Shown here: positions 17,450-26,272 of the stretch, piece by piece
Numbering within the stretch: position 1 is the stretch's first letter
How the letters are laid out: every line of letters starts with the position of its first letter
From: Luteococcus japonicus
GTDB lineage: Bacteria; Actinomycetota; Actinomycetes; Propionibacteriales; Propionibacteriaceae
Assembly: GCF_003752415.1 (NCBI RefSeq)
Contig: NZ_RKHG01000001.1
Coordinates: forward strand, 1,302,001 to 1,366,000
DNA length: 64,000 bases
Reading direction: 5' to 3'
Notes under the pieces: model-generated
Told to the model about the DNA's origin: nothing
Seen by the model: the letters and a program-made list of their open reading frames with translations, nothing else
Databases searched by the model: none
Position numbers and translations under genes: made by a program

Positions 17450-19126
17450 ATGGAAACCACTGCCGTCATCATGCTGCTGGCCGGGTTGGTGCTGGGTCTG
17501 CTCGTGGGCGCCTTCGCCGCCCTCCAGGTGGCCCGCGCCAAGACGTCCGCGCTCGAGTCCGCGGGCCAGGCCGCGCTGGCCGAGGCCCGCACCGAGGCCG
17601 CCAGCGCCCGCGCCGAGGTGGCCAATGTGCGTGCCGACGCCTCCAAGGCGTGGAACCAGATGTCGGAGGTCCGTGCAGACCTGGAACGCGCCAAGGCGGA
17701 GACCGAGCGTGCCCGCACCGACGCGGCCCTGGTCCGCGCCGAGGTGAGCGATGCCGAGACCCAGGTGGCGCAGGCCAATGCCCTCACCGCCCAAGCGCTG
17801 AGTGAGAAGGCCGACGTGCAGGCCCGGCTGACCGGCATGACGGCGGAACGCGACGCCGCCGTTCGTCGCGCCGAGGAACTGGCGGCAGACCGTGAATCCA
17901 TCGAGAACCGCTTCAAAGTGCTCTCCCACGAGACGCTGGAGAAGCAGGGCAAGCAGGCCGACGTGGTCGCCGAGGCGCGGCTGAAGGCCACCGCTGACCT
18001 GATGACACCGGTTGCGGAGAGCCTCAAGCTGATGAACGACCGCATCAACCAGGTGGAGCGCGAGCGTGCCAGCGCCACGGCAGAGATGCGCGAGCAGATC
18101 AACAGCGTCCTGGTGACCAGCGAGAACCTGCGCCGGGAGACCAACTCGCTGGTCAGCGCCCTGCGCAAGCCGCAGGTTCGCGGCACGTGGGGCGAGACCC
18201 AACTCAAGCGCGTCGCCGAGCTGGCTGGCATGGTGGAACGCTGCGACTTCGACCTGCAGACCTCCACCACCACCGAGGACGGCACACTGCGCCCGGACAT
18301 GAAGGTGAACCTGGCCGACGGCAAGTGCCTCTTCGTCGACTCCAAGGTGCCGCTGAGCGCCTTCCTCGACGCCTACGAGGCCGCCGATGATTCCCTGCGC
18401 GACGCCCACCTGGCCACCTTCGCCCGGCACGTGCGCACCCACATCGACCAGCTGTCCAGCAAGCAGTACTGGAAGCTGGAGAAGAACACCCCGGAGTTCA
18501 CCATCCTGTTCATGCCCAGCGAGGCCTTCCTGCAGGCAGCCCACGAACAGATGCCGGACCTGCACGAATACGCCGCCCGCAAGAACATCACCCTGGCAAC
18601 CCCCAGCATCCTGATCCCGCTGCTGCGTGCCGTCGCCCACGGCTGGCAGCAGGCTGCCCTGGCCGAGTCGGCCGCCCAGGTGGCCGAGCTGGGCCGGGAA
18701 CTCTACGAGCGCCTGGGCACCATGGGCGAGCATCTGGACCGGGTGGGCAAGGGCCTGACCAGCGCCGTCGGCGCCTACAACAAGGCGGTCGGTTCGCTGG
18801 AGTCCCGCGTCATGGTCACCGCCCGCAAGTTCAAGGACCTGCAGGTCACCTCGAAGCCCCTGACCTCTCCGAAGGCCGTCGAGACCAATCCCAAGCCGCT
18901 CACCGCCGCCGAGCTGACCGCCGGCCCGGAGCCGGAATCCCCTCGACAAGCTCGGGGAACGGAGATGGAGACGCCGGCCGAGCCCACCCTCACGCCGGCC
19001 GAGCCTGTCGAGGCCCCTGAGCTGCCCGAGCGCGCCCACCTCACCCGCCAACAGCCCACACTTGACGACCTGGTGGAAGACCAGTCCAGCGTCCTGCCGC
19101 TGGACGCGCGACGTCGCACTTCCTGA
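17450..19126 (+). CDS. rmuC: DNA recombination protein RmuC
   Basis: RmuC is a membrane-anchored protein that limits inversions between short inverted repeats, with a predicted nuclease-like fold. The 558-aa protein has an N-terminal membrane helix (TAVIMLLAGLVLGLLVGAFAAL), a long alanine-rich coiled coil (about residues 30-215) and the RmuC domain (about 235-450) with KPQVRGTWGETQLKRVAELAGM and KVPLSAFLDAY. The ATG at 17450 is the first that leads straight into the helix. The C-terminal tail (about 495-530) is encoded in part by two copies of the dispersed CCTCGACAAGCTCGG repeat, giving residues such as ESPRQARGTE and AEPVEAPEL, so the tail is likely dispensable. ilvA follows 11 nt later. 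Confidence 0.9.
   Translation: METTAVIMLLAGLVLGLLVGAFAALQVARAKTSALESAGQAALAEARTEAASARAEVANVRADASKAWNQMSEVRADLERAKAETERARTDAALVRAEVSDAETQVAQANALTAQALSEKADVQARLTGMTAERDAAVRRAEELAADRESIENRFKVLSHETLEKQGKQADVVAEARLKATADLMTPVAESLKLMNDRINQVERERASATAEMREQINSVLVTSENLRRETNSLVSALRKPQVRGTWGETQLKRVAELAGMVERCDFDLQTSTTTEDGTLRPDMKVNLADGKCLFVDSKVPLSAFLDAYEAADDSLRDAHLATFARHVRTHIDQLSSKQYWKLEKNTPEFTILFMPSEAFLQAAHEQMPDLHEYAARKNITLATPSILIPLLRAVAHGWQQAALAESAAQVAELGRELYERLGTMGEHLDRVGKGLTSAVGAYNKAVGSLESRVMVTARKFKDLQVTSKPLTSPKAVETNPKPLTAAELTAGPEPESPRQARGTEMETPAEPTLTPAEPVEAPELPERAHLTRQQPTLDDLVEDQSSVLPLDARRRTS
18941..19013. repeat. Two copies of the R1 dispersed repeat within rmuC
   Basis: CCTCGACAAGCTCGG at 18941-18955 and its inverse form GAGCCTGTCGAGG at 19001-19013 lie in the rmuC coding tail. 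Both stay in frame. The same unit recurs at 20436-20469, 29102-29116, 39233-39248, 41591-41605, 59011-59024 and twice in 61459-61530. Confidence 0.8.
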
Positions 19127-19137
19127 GCAAGGCAATA

Positions 19138-20412
19138 ATGGGGCTGGTGAGCTCCCTTGCCGAACTGTCCGTCCTTGTTGATGACGCCGCCACCCGCCTC
19201 TACGGGGTGGCCAACCGCACCCCGCTGCAGCGCAACGCCCGGCTCAGCGAAGCCACCGGTGCCGAGGTCTGGCTCAAGCGCGAAGACCTGCAACCGGTCC
19301 GCTCCTACAAGCTGCGCGGTGCCTACAACCTGATCAGCACCCTGTCAGATGCGGAACGCCAAGCCGGCGTCGTGTGCGCCTCCGCCGGCAACCACGGTCA
19401 GGGCGTGGCATGGAGCTGCGCCAAGCTGGGCATCGAGGGCAAGATCTTCGTACCCTCCACCACCCCCCGCCAGAAGCGGGACCGGATGATCGCCCTGGGC
19501 GGCGAATGGGTGGAGCTGGTGGTCACCGGCGACACCTACGACGAGGCCGCCGCAGCCGCCAAGACCGTCTGCCAGGAGACCGGAGCCACCATGGTCCCCG
19601 CCTTCGACGACGTCCGCACCGCCGCCGGACAGGGCACCGTGGCCCGGGAGATCGTCGAGCAGCTCGGCCACACCCCGGACGTGCTCGTCGCCCCCGTGGG
19701 CGGTGGCGGCATGCTCGCCGGTTGCGCCGCCTGGTTGTCCAACCGCCCCGGAACCCACATCATCGGCGTCGAACCCGCCGGGGCCGCGTGCATGGCGGCA
19801 GCCGTCGAAGCCGGTGAGCCGGTCACCCTGAGCGGGATCGAGACCTTCTGCGACGGAGCAGCCGTGGCACGTGCCGGTGAGGTCACCTTCCCGCTGGTGC
19901 GCGACGCCGGGGTGGAGCTGGTCACCTCACCCGAGGGCGAGATCTGCACCGAGATGCTCGCCATGTACCAGACCGACGGCATCATCGCCGAGCCAGCCGG
20001 AGCCCTGGCCGCCTCCGCGCTGCGCTCCGCCAACGGCCAGGCTCCCGTCCAGGTCAAGCCCGGTCAGAGCGTCGTGGTGATCGTCAGCGGCGGCAACAAC
20101 GACGTCTCCCGCTATGCCGAGATCGTTGAACGCTCCCTGATCCAGGAGGGCCGCAAGCACTACCTGCTGGTCAACTTCCCGCAGGAGCCGGGCGCGCTGC
20201 GTCGCTTCCTGGACGAGGTACTGGGCAGCGACGACGACATCACCTACTTCGAGTACGTGAAGCGCTCCAACCGGGAGATCGGCCCGGCCCTTGTGGGCAT
20301 CGAGCTGGGTGACCCGGCCAGCTACCCGGACCTGATGCAGCGGCTGTCCGCGTCGGGCATCACCACCGAGGTGGTCAGCCCCGACTCTCCCTTCTACCGC
20401 TTCTTGATCTGA
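19138..20412 (+). CDS. ilvA: Threonine ammonia-lyase (threonine deaminase)
   Basis: IlvA converts threonine to 2-oxobutanoate and ammonia, the first step towards isoleucine; it uses pyridoxal phosphate. The 424-aa protein has the cofactor lysine at residue 58 (RSYKLRGAYN), the substrate loop SAGNHGQG, and the phosphate-binding loop PVGGGGMLAG. The C-terminal part (from about residue 340, HYLLVNFPQEPGALRRFLDEVLG) is a single ACT-like regulatory domain, the short biosynthetic form that may respond to isoleucine. The ATG at 19138 lies 11 nt after the rmuC stop. The gene ends at a perfect palindromic R1 hairpin that should terminate it. Confidence 0.92.
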   Translation: MGLVSSLAELSVLVDDAATRLYGVANRTPLQRNARLSEATGAEVWLKREDLQPVRSYKLRGAYNLISTLSDAERQAGVVCASAGNHGQGVAWSCAKLGIEGKIFVPSTTPRQKRDRMIALGGEWVELVVTGDTYDEAAAAAKTVCQETGATMVPAFDDVRTAAGQGTVAREIVEQLGHTPDVLVAPVGGGGMLAGCAAWLSNRPGTHIIGVEPAGAACMAAAVEAGEPVTLSGIETFCDGAAVARAGEVTFPLVRDAGVELVTSPEGEICTEMLAMYQTDGIIAEPAGALAASALRSANGQAPVQVKPGQSVVVIVSGGNNDVSRYAEIVERSLIQEGRKHYLLVNFPQEPGALRRFLDEVLGSDDDITYFEYVKRSNREIGPALVGIELGDPASYPDLMQRLSASGITTEVVSPDSPFYRFLI

Positions 20413-20435
20413 GCGGGTATCCGGAACACACGACG

Positions 20436-20469
20436 CCCGAGCTTGTCGAGGCCCCTCGACAAGCTCGGG
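20436..20469. terminator. R1 repeat pair forming a bidirectional terminator
   Basis: CCCGAGCTTGTCGAGG (20436-20451) and CCTCGACAAGCTCGGG (20454-20469) are perfect inverse copies with a 2-nt spacer, a 16-bp stem. It lies between the converging ilvA and ispH stops. Confidence 0.75.
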
Positions 20470-20488
20470 AAACGAGGTGGCTGCGCCG

Positions 20489-21457
20489 TCAGTGGCGAGC
20501 GGCGTGCTTCGGGAGGTCCTTGCGCAGCTCGGGCGGCAGGGCGAAGGTCAGCGACTCCTCGATCAGGCGCTCCTCAACAGCCTTCGGGAATCCCTTGCCC
20601 TCCAGGTACTCCAGCACGCCGTCGACGAGCACCTCGGGAACCGAGGCACCGCTGGTGACGCCCACATTGTTGACGCCCTCCAGCCAGGCCTCGTCAATCT
20701 CGTCGGCATTGTCCACCCGGTAGGCGGCCTTCGCGCCAGCCTCCAGCGCCACCTCCACCAGACGCACCGAGTTCGACGAGTTCTGCGAGCCGACGACGAT
20801 CACCAGGTCCGAGTGGGCGGCAATCTGCTTCACGGCCAGCTGACGGTTCTGGGTGGCGTAGCAGATGTCGTCGCTGGGCGGGCTCTCCAGCAGCGGGAAC
20901 TTGGTCTTGAGCCGGTTGACCGTCTCCATGGTCTCGTCGACGCTCAGCGTGGTCTGGCTGAGCCAGACGATCGGCTTGTCGGTGGGCAGGTCCACGGAGT
21001 CGACGTCGTCGGGGGTCTCCACCAACGTCATGTGCTCCGGTGCCTCGCCCATGGTGCCCTCCACCTCTTCGTGGCCGGCGTGGCCAATCAGGACGATGGG
21101 CAGGTCCTGCTTGGCGAAGCGCTTGGCCTCGTGGTGCACCTTGGTGACCAGCGGGCAGGTGGCGTCGATGGTCTTGAGCTGGCGCTCGGCAGCCTCCGAG
21201 TGCACCATCGGGCTCACGCCATGGGCACTGAAGACGACGGTGGCGCCCTCGGGCACCTCGGTCAGTTCCTCGACGAAGATGGCGCCGCGCTGTTCCAGGG
21301 TCTCCACCACGTGCTTGTTGTGCACGATCTGCTTGCGCACGTAGACCGGGGCGCCGTAGGTGTCCAGCGCCTTCTCGACGGTGATCACGGCGCGGTCAAC
21401 GCCCGCGCAATAGCCACGGGGAGCTGCGACGACGACGTGCTTGGCGGTTTCGCTCAT
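20489..21457 (-). CDS. ispH: 4-hydroxy-3-methylbut-2-enyl diphosphate reductase
   Basis: IspH carries out the last step of the MEP isoprenoid pathway, reducing HMBPP to IPP and DMAPP on a 4Fe-4S cluster. The 322-aa protein has the three cluster cysteines in [24 protein letters not shown] and [10 protein letters not shown] and the catalytic Glu/Thr region around [12 protein letters not shown]. The ATG at 21455-21457 gives [15 protein letters not shown]; a longer frame would add an arginine-rich stretch from the upstream repeat region. In relatives, ispH is often divergent from xseA; here an AbiEi-like remnant and repeats separate them. Confidence 0.93.
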   Translation of the reverse strand: MSETAKHVVVAAPRGYCAGVDRAVITVEKALDTYGAPVYVRKQIVHNKHVVETLEQRGAIFVEELTEVPEGATVVFSAHGVSPMVHSEAAERQLKTIDATCPLVTKVHHEAKRFAKQDLPIVLIGHAGHEEVEGTMGEAPEHMTLVETPDDVDSVDLPTDKPIVWLSQTTLSVDETMETVNRLKTKFPLLESPPSDDICYATQNRQLAVKQIAAHSDLVIVVGSQNSSNSVRLVEVALEAGAKAAYRVDNADEIDEAWLEGVNNVGVTSGASVPEVLVDGVLEYLEGKGFPKAVEERLIEESLTFALPPELRKDLPKHAARH

Positions 21458-21580
21458 GCACCCCAGTCTATGGGCCAGCCAACCCCTGGCGCCCGACGCA
21501 CGTGCAGCACCCCGTCGCCCACGGTGCACGTCGGCGGGCCACCGTCGCCCCAGTTCACCCGTCGCCCCAGTTCACCCACC

Positions 21581-21707
21581 GCCCCACTCTGCACGTCGGC
21601 CATCCGCTGTGCCGCCCCTGCACGGCACGCCCAGTCGGACTCCGACGTGCACCGTCGCCGCCCGCACCCGGCTACGACGTGCACAGCCCGACGCCGACGT
21701 GCAGGGT
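21581..21707. repeat. GACGTGCA-rich direct repeat, copy A
   Basis: About 127 bp that align along their whole length with 22741-22868; blocks such as TGTGCCGCCCCTGCACGGC and ACTCCGACGTGCA are the same in both. By eye about four fifths of positions match. The copy lies just upstream of ispH and contains several GACGTGCA and GTGCACGTC words that can base-pair with one another. Together with copy B it brackets the AbiEi-like pseudogene. Confidence 0.75.
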
Positions 21708-21763
21708 CACCCGTCGCACTTTGCCGGGCGTCCCGCATCAAGTGCTGGCCCACTACCCATCCG

Positions 21764-22667
21764 TCACGCGGCGTCGGGAATCCCCCGCCGCAGGGCATCC
21801 TCAATCCGACGGCACAACACCGTGGGATACCTCACGTCGTGGTCATCCCAACGGATCTCCCGCCAGCCCAGGGCGGCAAGGTCATTGGCTCGTCGCTTCT
21901 CCTGCATCACTGCCCCCGACGGGGTCTGCCCCTTGGCCAGCAGGACGCCGTACTTCACCTGGCCGTCGCACTCGCCGTAGAGCATCTCCTCCTCCCAGGC
22001 GAAGTCCAGCCGAGCCAGCAGATGGCCGTTCCGGTCGAAGACCTCGCGCTGCAGGACGGGCATGGGCAGGTGGTGCCGCCACATCATCAAGCGACTCCGG
22101 GTCTCCAGCGGGCTCTCCGCACGGCCGTCGGCAAAGGCAAGGGCATCCCGGGCCATCTTGATCCCCGGCACCCGCCCGCAACGTCGGATCACCGCCTCGA
22201 TGGCCGCTCGGCACTCCGTGGACTCCTTCCCCTGCCCGGCAGGATCCCGCAGGGCCGCATCCAGCAGGATCACGGCCGCGTCGAAACCCATGCCCCTCGC
22301 AAGGTCCACCACTGTTCGGGCCCTGCTGGTCACCACCAGGCCGTCGACGCACTCGATGTCCTCCGGGGGAAGCCGGACCATTCTGGTGTGCACCACCCCG
22401 TTGCGCTGACCTCCACCCTTGCTGCTGCGGGTGCGGATCACCTGCACCCGGGACGGCACGGCATGAGGCAGCTCGATGCCGTGCACCACCGCCGCCGAAT
22501 GATGGCTGAGCACCGCATCCCTGAGCCCCGGCAGTGTCGCGTCGATCAGCTGCCGGTGCCTCTGCCGTGCATCGGGGGAGGCCGACGCCGCATAGGCACC
22601 GCGCCGGTCGCAGGTATTCGGAGGAATGCCCCTCGGCGAGCAGTTCCCGGGTGGTGCGTGTGTCCAT
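21764..22667 (-). pseudogene. AbiEi-type antitoxin / DUF559-like protein, frameshifted
   Basis: The N-terminal stretch MDTRTTRELLAEGHSSEYL (start at 22665-22667) is in one frame, and the remainder, from RRGAYAASASPDARQRHR to the end, is in another; the switch is near 22610-22620. The usual linker of roughly ten residues before (V)RRGAYA is missing, so a small deletion plus frameshift is likely. The rest keeps features of actinobacterial proteins with an AbiEi-like antitoxin head (LSHHSAAVVHGIELP) and an endonuclease-fold tail of the DUF559/Vsr kind (LARLDFAWEEEMLYGECDGQVKY). Intact members are often orphan phage-defence or toxin-antitoxin proteins; this one is probably dead. It sits between direct repeats A and B. 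Confidence 0.65.
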
Positions 22668-22740
22668 GGCGTCATCCCACGCGGCGCCCCACGCCAACAC
22701 AAGGCCTGCACGACAACGGACAACAATCGGACAACACCTC

Positions 22741-22868
22741 GTCGCCACTGTGCACGTCGGGCGTCGACTGTGCCGCCCCTGCACGGCCCGCCCAGTCGAA
22801 CTCCGACGTGCACAGTGCCCGGTCGCTCCCGGCTCCGACGGGCACAGAGCTCGCCCGACGTGCAGCGT
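22741..22868. repeat. GACGTGCA-rich direct repeat, copy B
   Basis: Copy B of the 127-bp repeat described at 21581-21707, in the same orientation, ending 59 bp before the xseA start. A weaker relative may lie at about 47430-47520 (CTGACGTGCACAGTGG). Confidence 0.75.
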
Positions 22869-22927
22869 TCCAACCCGCGGGCTGCCCAGAACTGTCAGTG
22901 GCGCCGTCTACGCTGAAGGACATGGCA

Positions 22928-24190
22928 ATGGAGAGCTCCCCCGAACAGCCGGTGGCACTGGGCCGGGTGGTCCAGGCGGTCAAGGGCTGGGTGGAGCGCT
23001 GCGGCGCTGTCTGGGTGGAGGCCCAGGTCATCCAGATCAACCGTCGGGCCGGCTCCTCGACGGTCTTCATGACCATGCGGGACACCCTGGCGCAGACCTC
23101 CGCGTCCATCTCCTGCTCGACGGCGGTGCTGGATGCCGCCGGCCCCCTCACCGAGGGCACCACCGTCACCGCGTGGATCAAGCCGACGGTCTGGAGCAAG
23201 AACGGGGCCCTGAGCTTCGAGTGCCGTGAGATGCGCATTGCCGGCGAGGGGCGTCTGCTGGCGCAGCTGGAACAGCGCAAACGCCTGCTGCAGGCCGAGG
23301 GGCTCTTCGATCCGGCGCGCAAGAAGCGGTTGCCCTTCCTCCCCCGCACCATCGGCCTGGTCACCGGCGCGGGCTCCGCGGCGGAACGCGACGTGCTGAC
23401 CAACATTGCCCTGCGCTGGCCCGCCGCCCAGATCGAGGTCCGTCACGCCCTGGTCCAGGGGCCAAAGGCCGCCGAGGAAGTGATGGCCCGCCTCGCGGAG
23501 CTGGATGCGAACCCGGCAGTGGACGTCATCATCATCGCCCGGGGCGGCGGTTCGCTGGAGGACCTGCTGCCCTTCAGCGACGAGGGGCTGGTGCGCGCCG
23601 TCGCCGCCGCCCGTACCCCCGTCGTCACCGCCATCGGTCACGAACCGGACATCCCGATCGTGGACCTGGCAGCAGACCTGCGCGCCTCCACCCCCACCGA
23701 CGCCGCCAAGCGCGTCGTGCCCGACGCCCGGGAGGAGTCCGAGCGCGTCACCCAGGCGATCGGCCGGATCCGCGGCGCCGTGGTGAACCGGGTCCGCGTG
23801 GAGCAGGAGCACCTCGACGCCCTGCGCTCCCGCCCGGTGCTGCGTGATCCGGCGGGCAGTTTCGACATCCACTACGACCGGCTGGAGAACCTGAGGCTGC
23901 GGCTCGACCACGCCATCGACCGCTCCCTGACCCAGCACGTCACCAGCCTGCAGCACGACCTGAGCCGGGTCCGGGCGATGAGCCCCAAGGCCACCCTGGA
24001 ACGCGGCTACGCGGTCCTCGTCGACGGCGAGGGCGGCTCCGTGGCCTCCATCCACGACGTCGACCTGGACGACGACGTGATGGCCTACCTGGCCGACGGC
24101 AAGCTCACCCTGGGCGTGCGGGAGATCGATGACCCGACGGGCCAGGCCACCGCGAGCATGGACGACTTCGAATTCGACGAGGAGAACTGA
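22928..24190 (+). CDS. xseA: Exodeoxyribonuclease VII large subunit
   Basis: XseA with several copies of XseB forms exonuclease VII, which degrades single-stranded DNA from both ends. The 420-aa protein has the N-terminal OB fold (VKGWVERCGAVWVEAQVIQINRR), the catalytic region with GLVTGAGSAAERD, ARGGGSLEDLLPF and TAIGHEPD, and a C-terminal coiled coil. I chose the ATG at 22928, which lies 7 nt after AAGGA; the ATG at 22922 is only 1 nt from it and seems too close. xseB overlaps its stop by one base, so the two are translationally coupled. The long open frame upstream of the start is non-coding (repeat DNA and antisense ispH). Confidence 0.93.
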   Translation: MESSPEQPVALGRVVQAVKGWVERCGAVWVEAQVIQINRRAGSSTVFMTMRDTLAQTSASISCSTAVLDAAGPLTEGTTVTAWIKPTVWSKNGALSFECREMRIAGEGRLLAQLEQRKRLLQAEGLFDPARKKRLPFLPRTIGLVTGAGSAAERDVLTNIALRWPAAQIEVRHALVQGPKAAEEVMARLAELDANPAVDVIIIARGGGSLEDLLPFSDEGLVRAVAAARTPVVTAIGHEPDIPIVDLAADLRASTPTDAAKRVVPDAREESERVTQAIGRIRGAVVNRVRVEQEHLDALRSRPVLRDPAGSFDIHYDRLENLRLRLDHAIDRSLTQHVTSLQHDLSRVRAMSPKATLERGYAVLVDGEGGSVASIHDVDLDDDVMAYLADGKLTLGVREIDDPTGQATASMDDFEFDEEN

Positions 24191-24453
24191 TGACCAACCC
24201 CACCCCCGAGATGCCCGGCACGTCGCCGGAGATCAGCCCCGAAGGGGCTGCTTCGCAGGCCCCGACCATTGGCTACGAGCAGGCTCGCGAGGAATTGGCC
24301 GAGGTGGTCCGTAAGCTGGAGTCCGGTGGCGTACCACTGGCCGACTCGATGGCCCTGTGGGAACGCGGCGAGAAGCTCGCCGCCATCTGCCAGCAGTGGC
24401 TGGACGGCGCCAAGGCCAAGATCGACGCTGCGCGCGCCCAGTCTGCCCAGTAG
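24190..24453 (+). CDS. xseB: Exodeoxyribonuclease VII small subunit
   Basis: The 87-aa protein has the family signature YEQAREELAEVVRKLESGGVPLADSMALWERGEKL in residues about 29-63, preceded by a Pro/Glu-rich head. It binds XseA to form the active nuclease. ATG overlaps the xseA stop (TGATG). The N-terminal head is somewhat longer than usual. It converges on the lacI-type remnant with a 10-bp gap. Confidence 0.92.
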   Translation: MTNPTPEMPGTSPEISPEGAASQAPTIGYEQAREELAEVVRKLESGGVPLADSMALWERGEKLAAICQQWLDGAKAKIDAARAQSAQ

Positions 24454-24463
24454 CCGCGCCAGC

Positions 24464-25276
24464 TCAGGGACAGCCGCACGAGGAGCGGTGCTCGATGTAG
24501 CAGTCCAGCCGCAGCGTGCGGGGCGGACGCCCTGGATCGGCAATGCGGTCCAGCGCCATCTTGACCGCCCTGCTGCCGATGGCGTGGAAGGGCTGGGACA
24601 CAGCGGTGACGCCGAGCTCCATCAGTTCCGACCATTCCAGGTCGTCGAAGCTGACGAAGCCGATGTCACCGGGCGCCCTAACGCCCTCCACCTTGAGTGC
24701 TTCCATGAACCCCAGGGTCATGTTGTTGTTGCCGCACAGCACCCCAGCGGGCGGGTTCTTTCGGCGCAACAACTGCAACGCAGCCCGACGGCCACCCTCG
24801 ACGGTGGAGCGACCGTCGACGATTGGGTCCTCATGCACCGGCAGACCCGCCCGGGCATGCGCGGCCCGGAAGCCGGCCTCGCGTTCGCGGGCACCAACAC
24901 CAAGGCGTCCACCGGGTGCGCAAGCAGGGTGCGCACCGCCGAGACCTCCTTGACGGGATCCTCCCCCGAGACACCCATCCGCAGGGTCATGCCGGCTCTG
25001 GTTGCCTCGGCATCGAGGCCAGCAAGCATCTCCGCAAGGACAAGCATCTCCGCAAAGAAGGGACTGGCCGCGGAGGAACGACGACGCCCATGACACGCTG
25101 GCCAGGCTCCGCTCCGATGGCCTCCATCAGCCGTAGGTCCCGATAGCCCAGGGCCCTGCAGCCTCGAGCACCTTCGCCCTGGCGGCAGGCGCGACGTGCC
25201 GTGTCTGGTTCATGACGTGCGAGACGGTCGAGAGCGAGACTCCCGCAGCCTGTGCCACTTGGGTCATGGTGATCAC
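24464..25276 (-). pseudogene. LacI-family transcriptional regulator with at least three frameshifts
   Basis: All parts of a LacI/GalR regulator are present but in different frames. The helix-turn-helix MTQVAQAAGVSLSTVSHVMN starts from GTG 25276 (or ATG 25267). ALGYRDLRLMEAIGAEPGQ follows after a shift near 25160, FFAEMLVLAEMLAGLDAEATR after one near 25080, and the sugar-binding end ALQLLRRKNPPAGVLCGNNNM to RSSCGCP after one near 24885. A tandem 18-bp duplication (25025-25062) doubles AEMLVL/AEMLAG. Intact proteins of this family would bind the dyad at 25304-25325 and repress the divergent PTS operon. Three separate lesions suggest genuine decay more than read error. Confidence 0.75.
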
Positions 25277-25303
25277 TGCTACATTCAGCCCCTTGCCCAA
25301 GGG

Positions 25304-25325
25304 TTTGCGCAAGATCCTGCGCAAA
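25304..25325. promoter_or_regulatory. Palindromic LacI-type operator upstream of the PTS operon
   Basis: TTTGCGCA (25304-25311) and TGCGCAAA (25318-25325) are perfect inverse halves with a 6-bp centre. The site lies between the HTH-coding start of the lacI-type remnant and the PTS start, the classic place and shape for a GalR/LacI operator. A second dyad CCCTTG/CAAGGG overlaps its left edge (25290-25303). Confidence 0.6.
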
Positions 25326-25403
25326 ACCGGCGCCGCGACGACCGCACTACGTACTGTCGTTCCACAACCAACGAAGGCGCCCGACCAGGAGAGTGATGCC
25401 ACC

Positions 25404-26237
25404 ATGACGAGTCCGCAAGACCATGGAGCGAAGACGGTGGTGGGCCTGCTCGCCCCCACGGCCATCCGGCTGGATGCCACGGCGCAGGACTGGGAGGACG
25501 CCGTGCGACAGGCCGGCGCCCTGCTCGAGTCCGAAGGGGTCGCGACGAGCGACTACACCCAGGCCATGGTGGACAGCATCCACACCAACGGCCCCTACAT
25601 CGTCCTGGCACCCGGCTTCGCCTTCGCCCACGCACGCCCCTCCGAGGCCGTGCACCGCACGGGCCTGTCCTGGCTGCGGCTGGCAGAACCCGTCGAATTC
25701 GGGCACAAGCGCAATGACCCGGTGGAACTCGTCGTGGCGATGGCCGCCGCCGACAGCACCGAGCACCAGGCGGCCATGGCCCAGCTGGCCAAGGTGGTCA
25801 GCAGCAAGCCGACCATGGAGCGGCTGCGCACGGCGCCGGATGCGGAGGCAGTGTTGGCGATCCTGGCCGAAACCACCTCTCCGCGCACCACACCCGCACC
25901 GCAGCCCGCCAACCACGCGGAACAGCGGAGCACGAGGGGCCGCTCCCTCACCAAGGACCACATCATGACGGTGTGTGGCAATGGCGTGGGAACGAGCCTC
26001 TTCCTCAAGAACACCGTCGAGGGCGTCCTGCAGAAGTGGGGCTGGGGGCCCTTCATCACCGTCGAGGCCACCGACACCGTCTCGGCCAAGGGCAAGGCCA
26101 AGGAGTGCGACCTGATCATGACCTCGGGCGAGATCGGCAAGACCCTCGGTGACCTGGGCGTCCCGATGGTCATCATCGAGAACTTCACCAGCGAACAGGA
26201 AGTGGACGCGGCACTGCGCGAGATGTACGACATCTGA
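25404..26237 (+). CDS. PTS sugar transporter fused IIA-IIB subunit (ascorbate/fructose-like)
   Basis: This 277-aa cytoplasmic protein relays phosphate from HPr to a sugar. Residues about 10-155 form a fructose/mannitol-type EIIA with the phosphohistidine His76 in GFAFAHARPSE. Residues about 183-277 form an EIIB of the ascorbate/lactose fold with the phosphocysteine Cys191 in MTVCGNGVGTS. A Pro/Thr linker joins them. The ATG at 25404 follows GGAGAG; an earlier open frame runs back over the regulator and operator and was rejected. The IIC gene follows 35 nt later. Regulation is probably by the broken LacI-type repressor at the operator just upstream. The substrate is unproven; ascorbate or a related acid or pentitol is most likely from IIC. 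Confidence 0.88.
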   Translation: MTSPQDHGAKTVVGLLAPTAIRLDATAQDWEDAVRQAGALLESEGVATSDYTQAMVDSIHTNGPYIVLAPGFAFAHARPSEAVHRTGLSWLRLAEPVEFGHKRNDPVELVVAMAAADSTEHQAAMAQLAKVVSSKPTMERLRTAPDAEAVLAILAETTSPRTTPAPQPANHAEQRSTRGRSLTKDHIMTVCGNGVGTSLFLKNTVEGVLQKWGWGPFITVEATDTVSAKGKAKECDLIMTSGEIGKTLGDLGVPMVIIENFTSEQEVDAALREMYDI

Positions 26238-26272
26238 GCCTCGCCCCGTACGAACACTAGAAAGGTCCACCC

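Noticed and set aside
20477-22921. Very long plus-strand open frame upstream of xseA
   Set aside because: It runs antisense to ispH and through repeat DNA; the real XseA homology starts only at 22922-22928.
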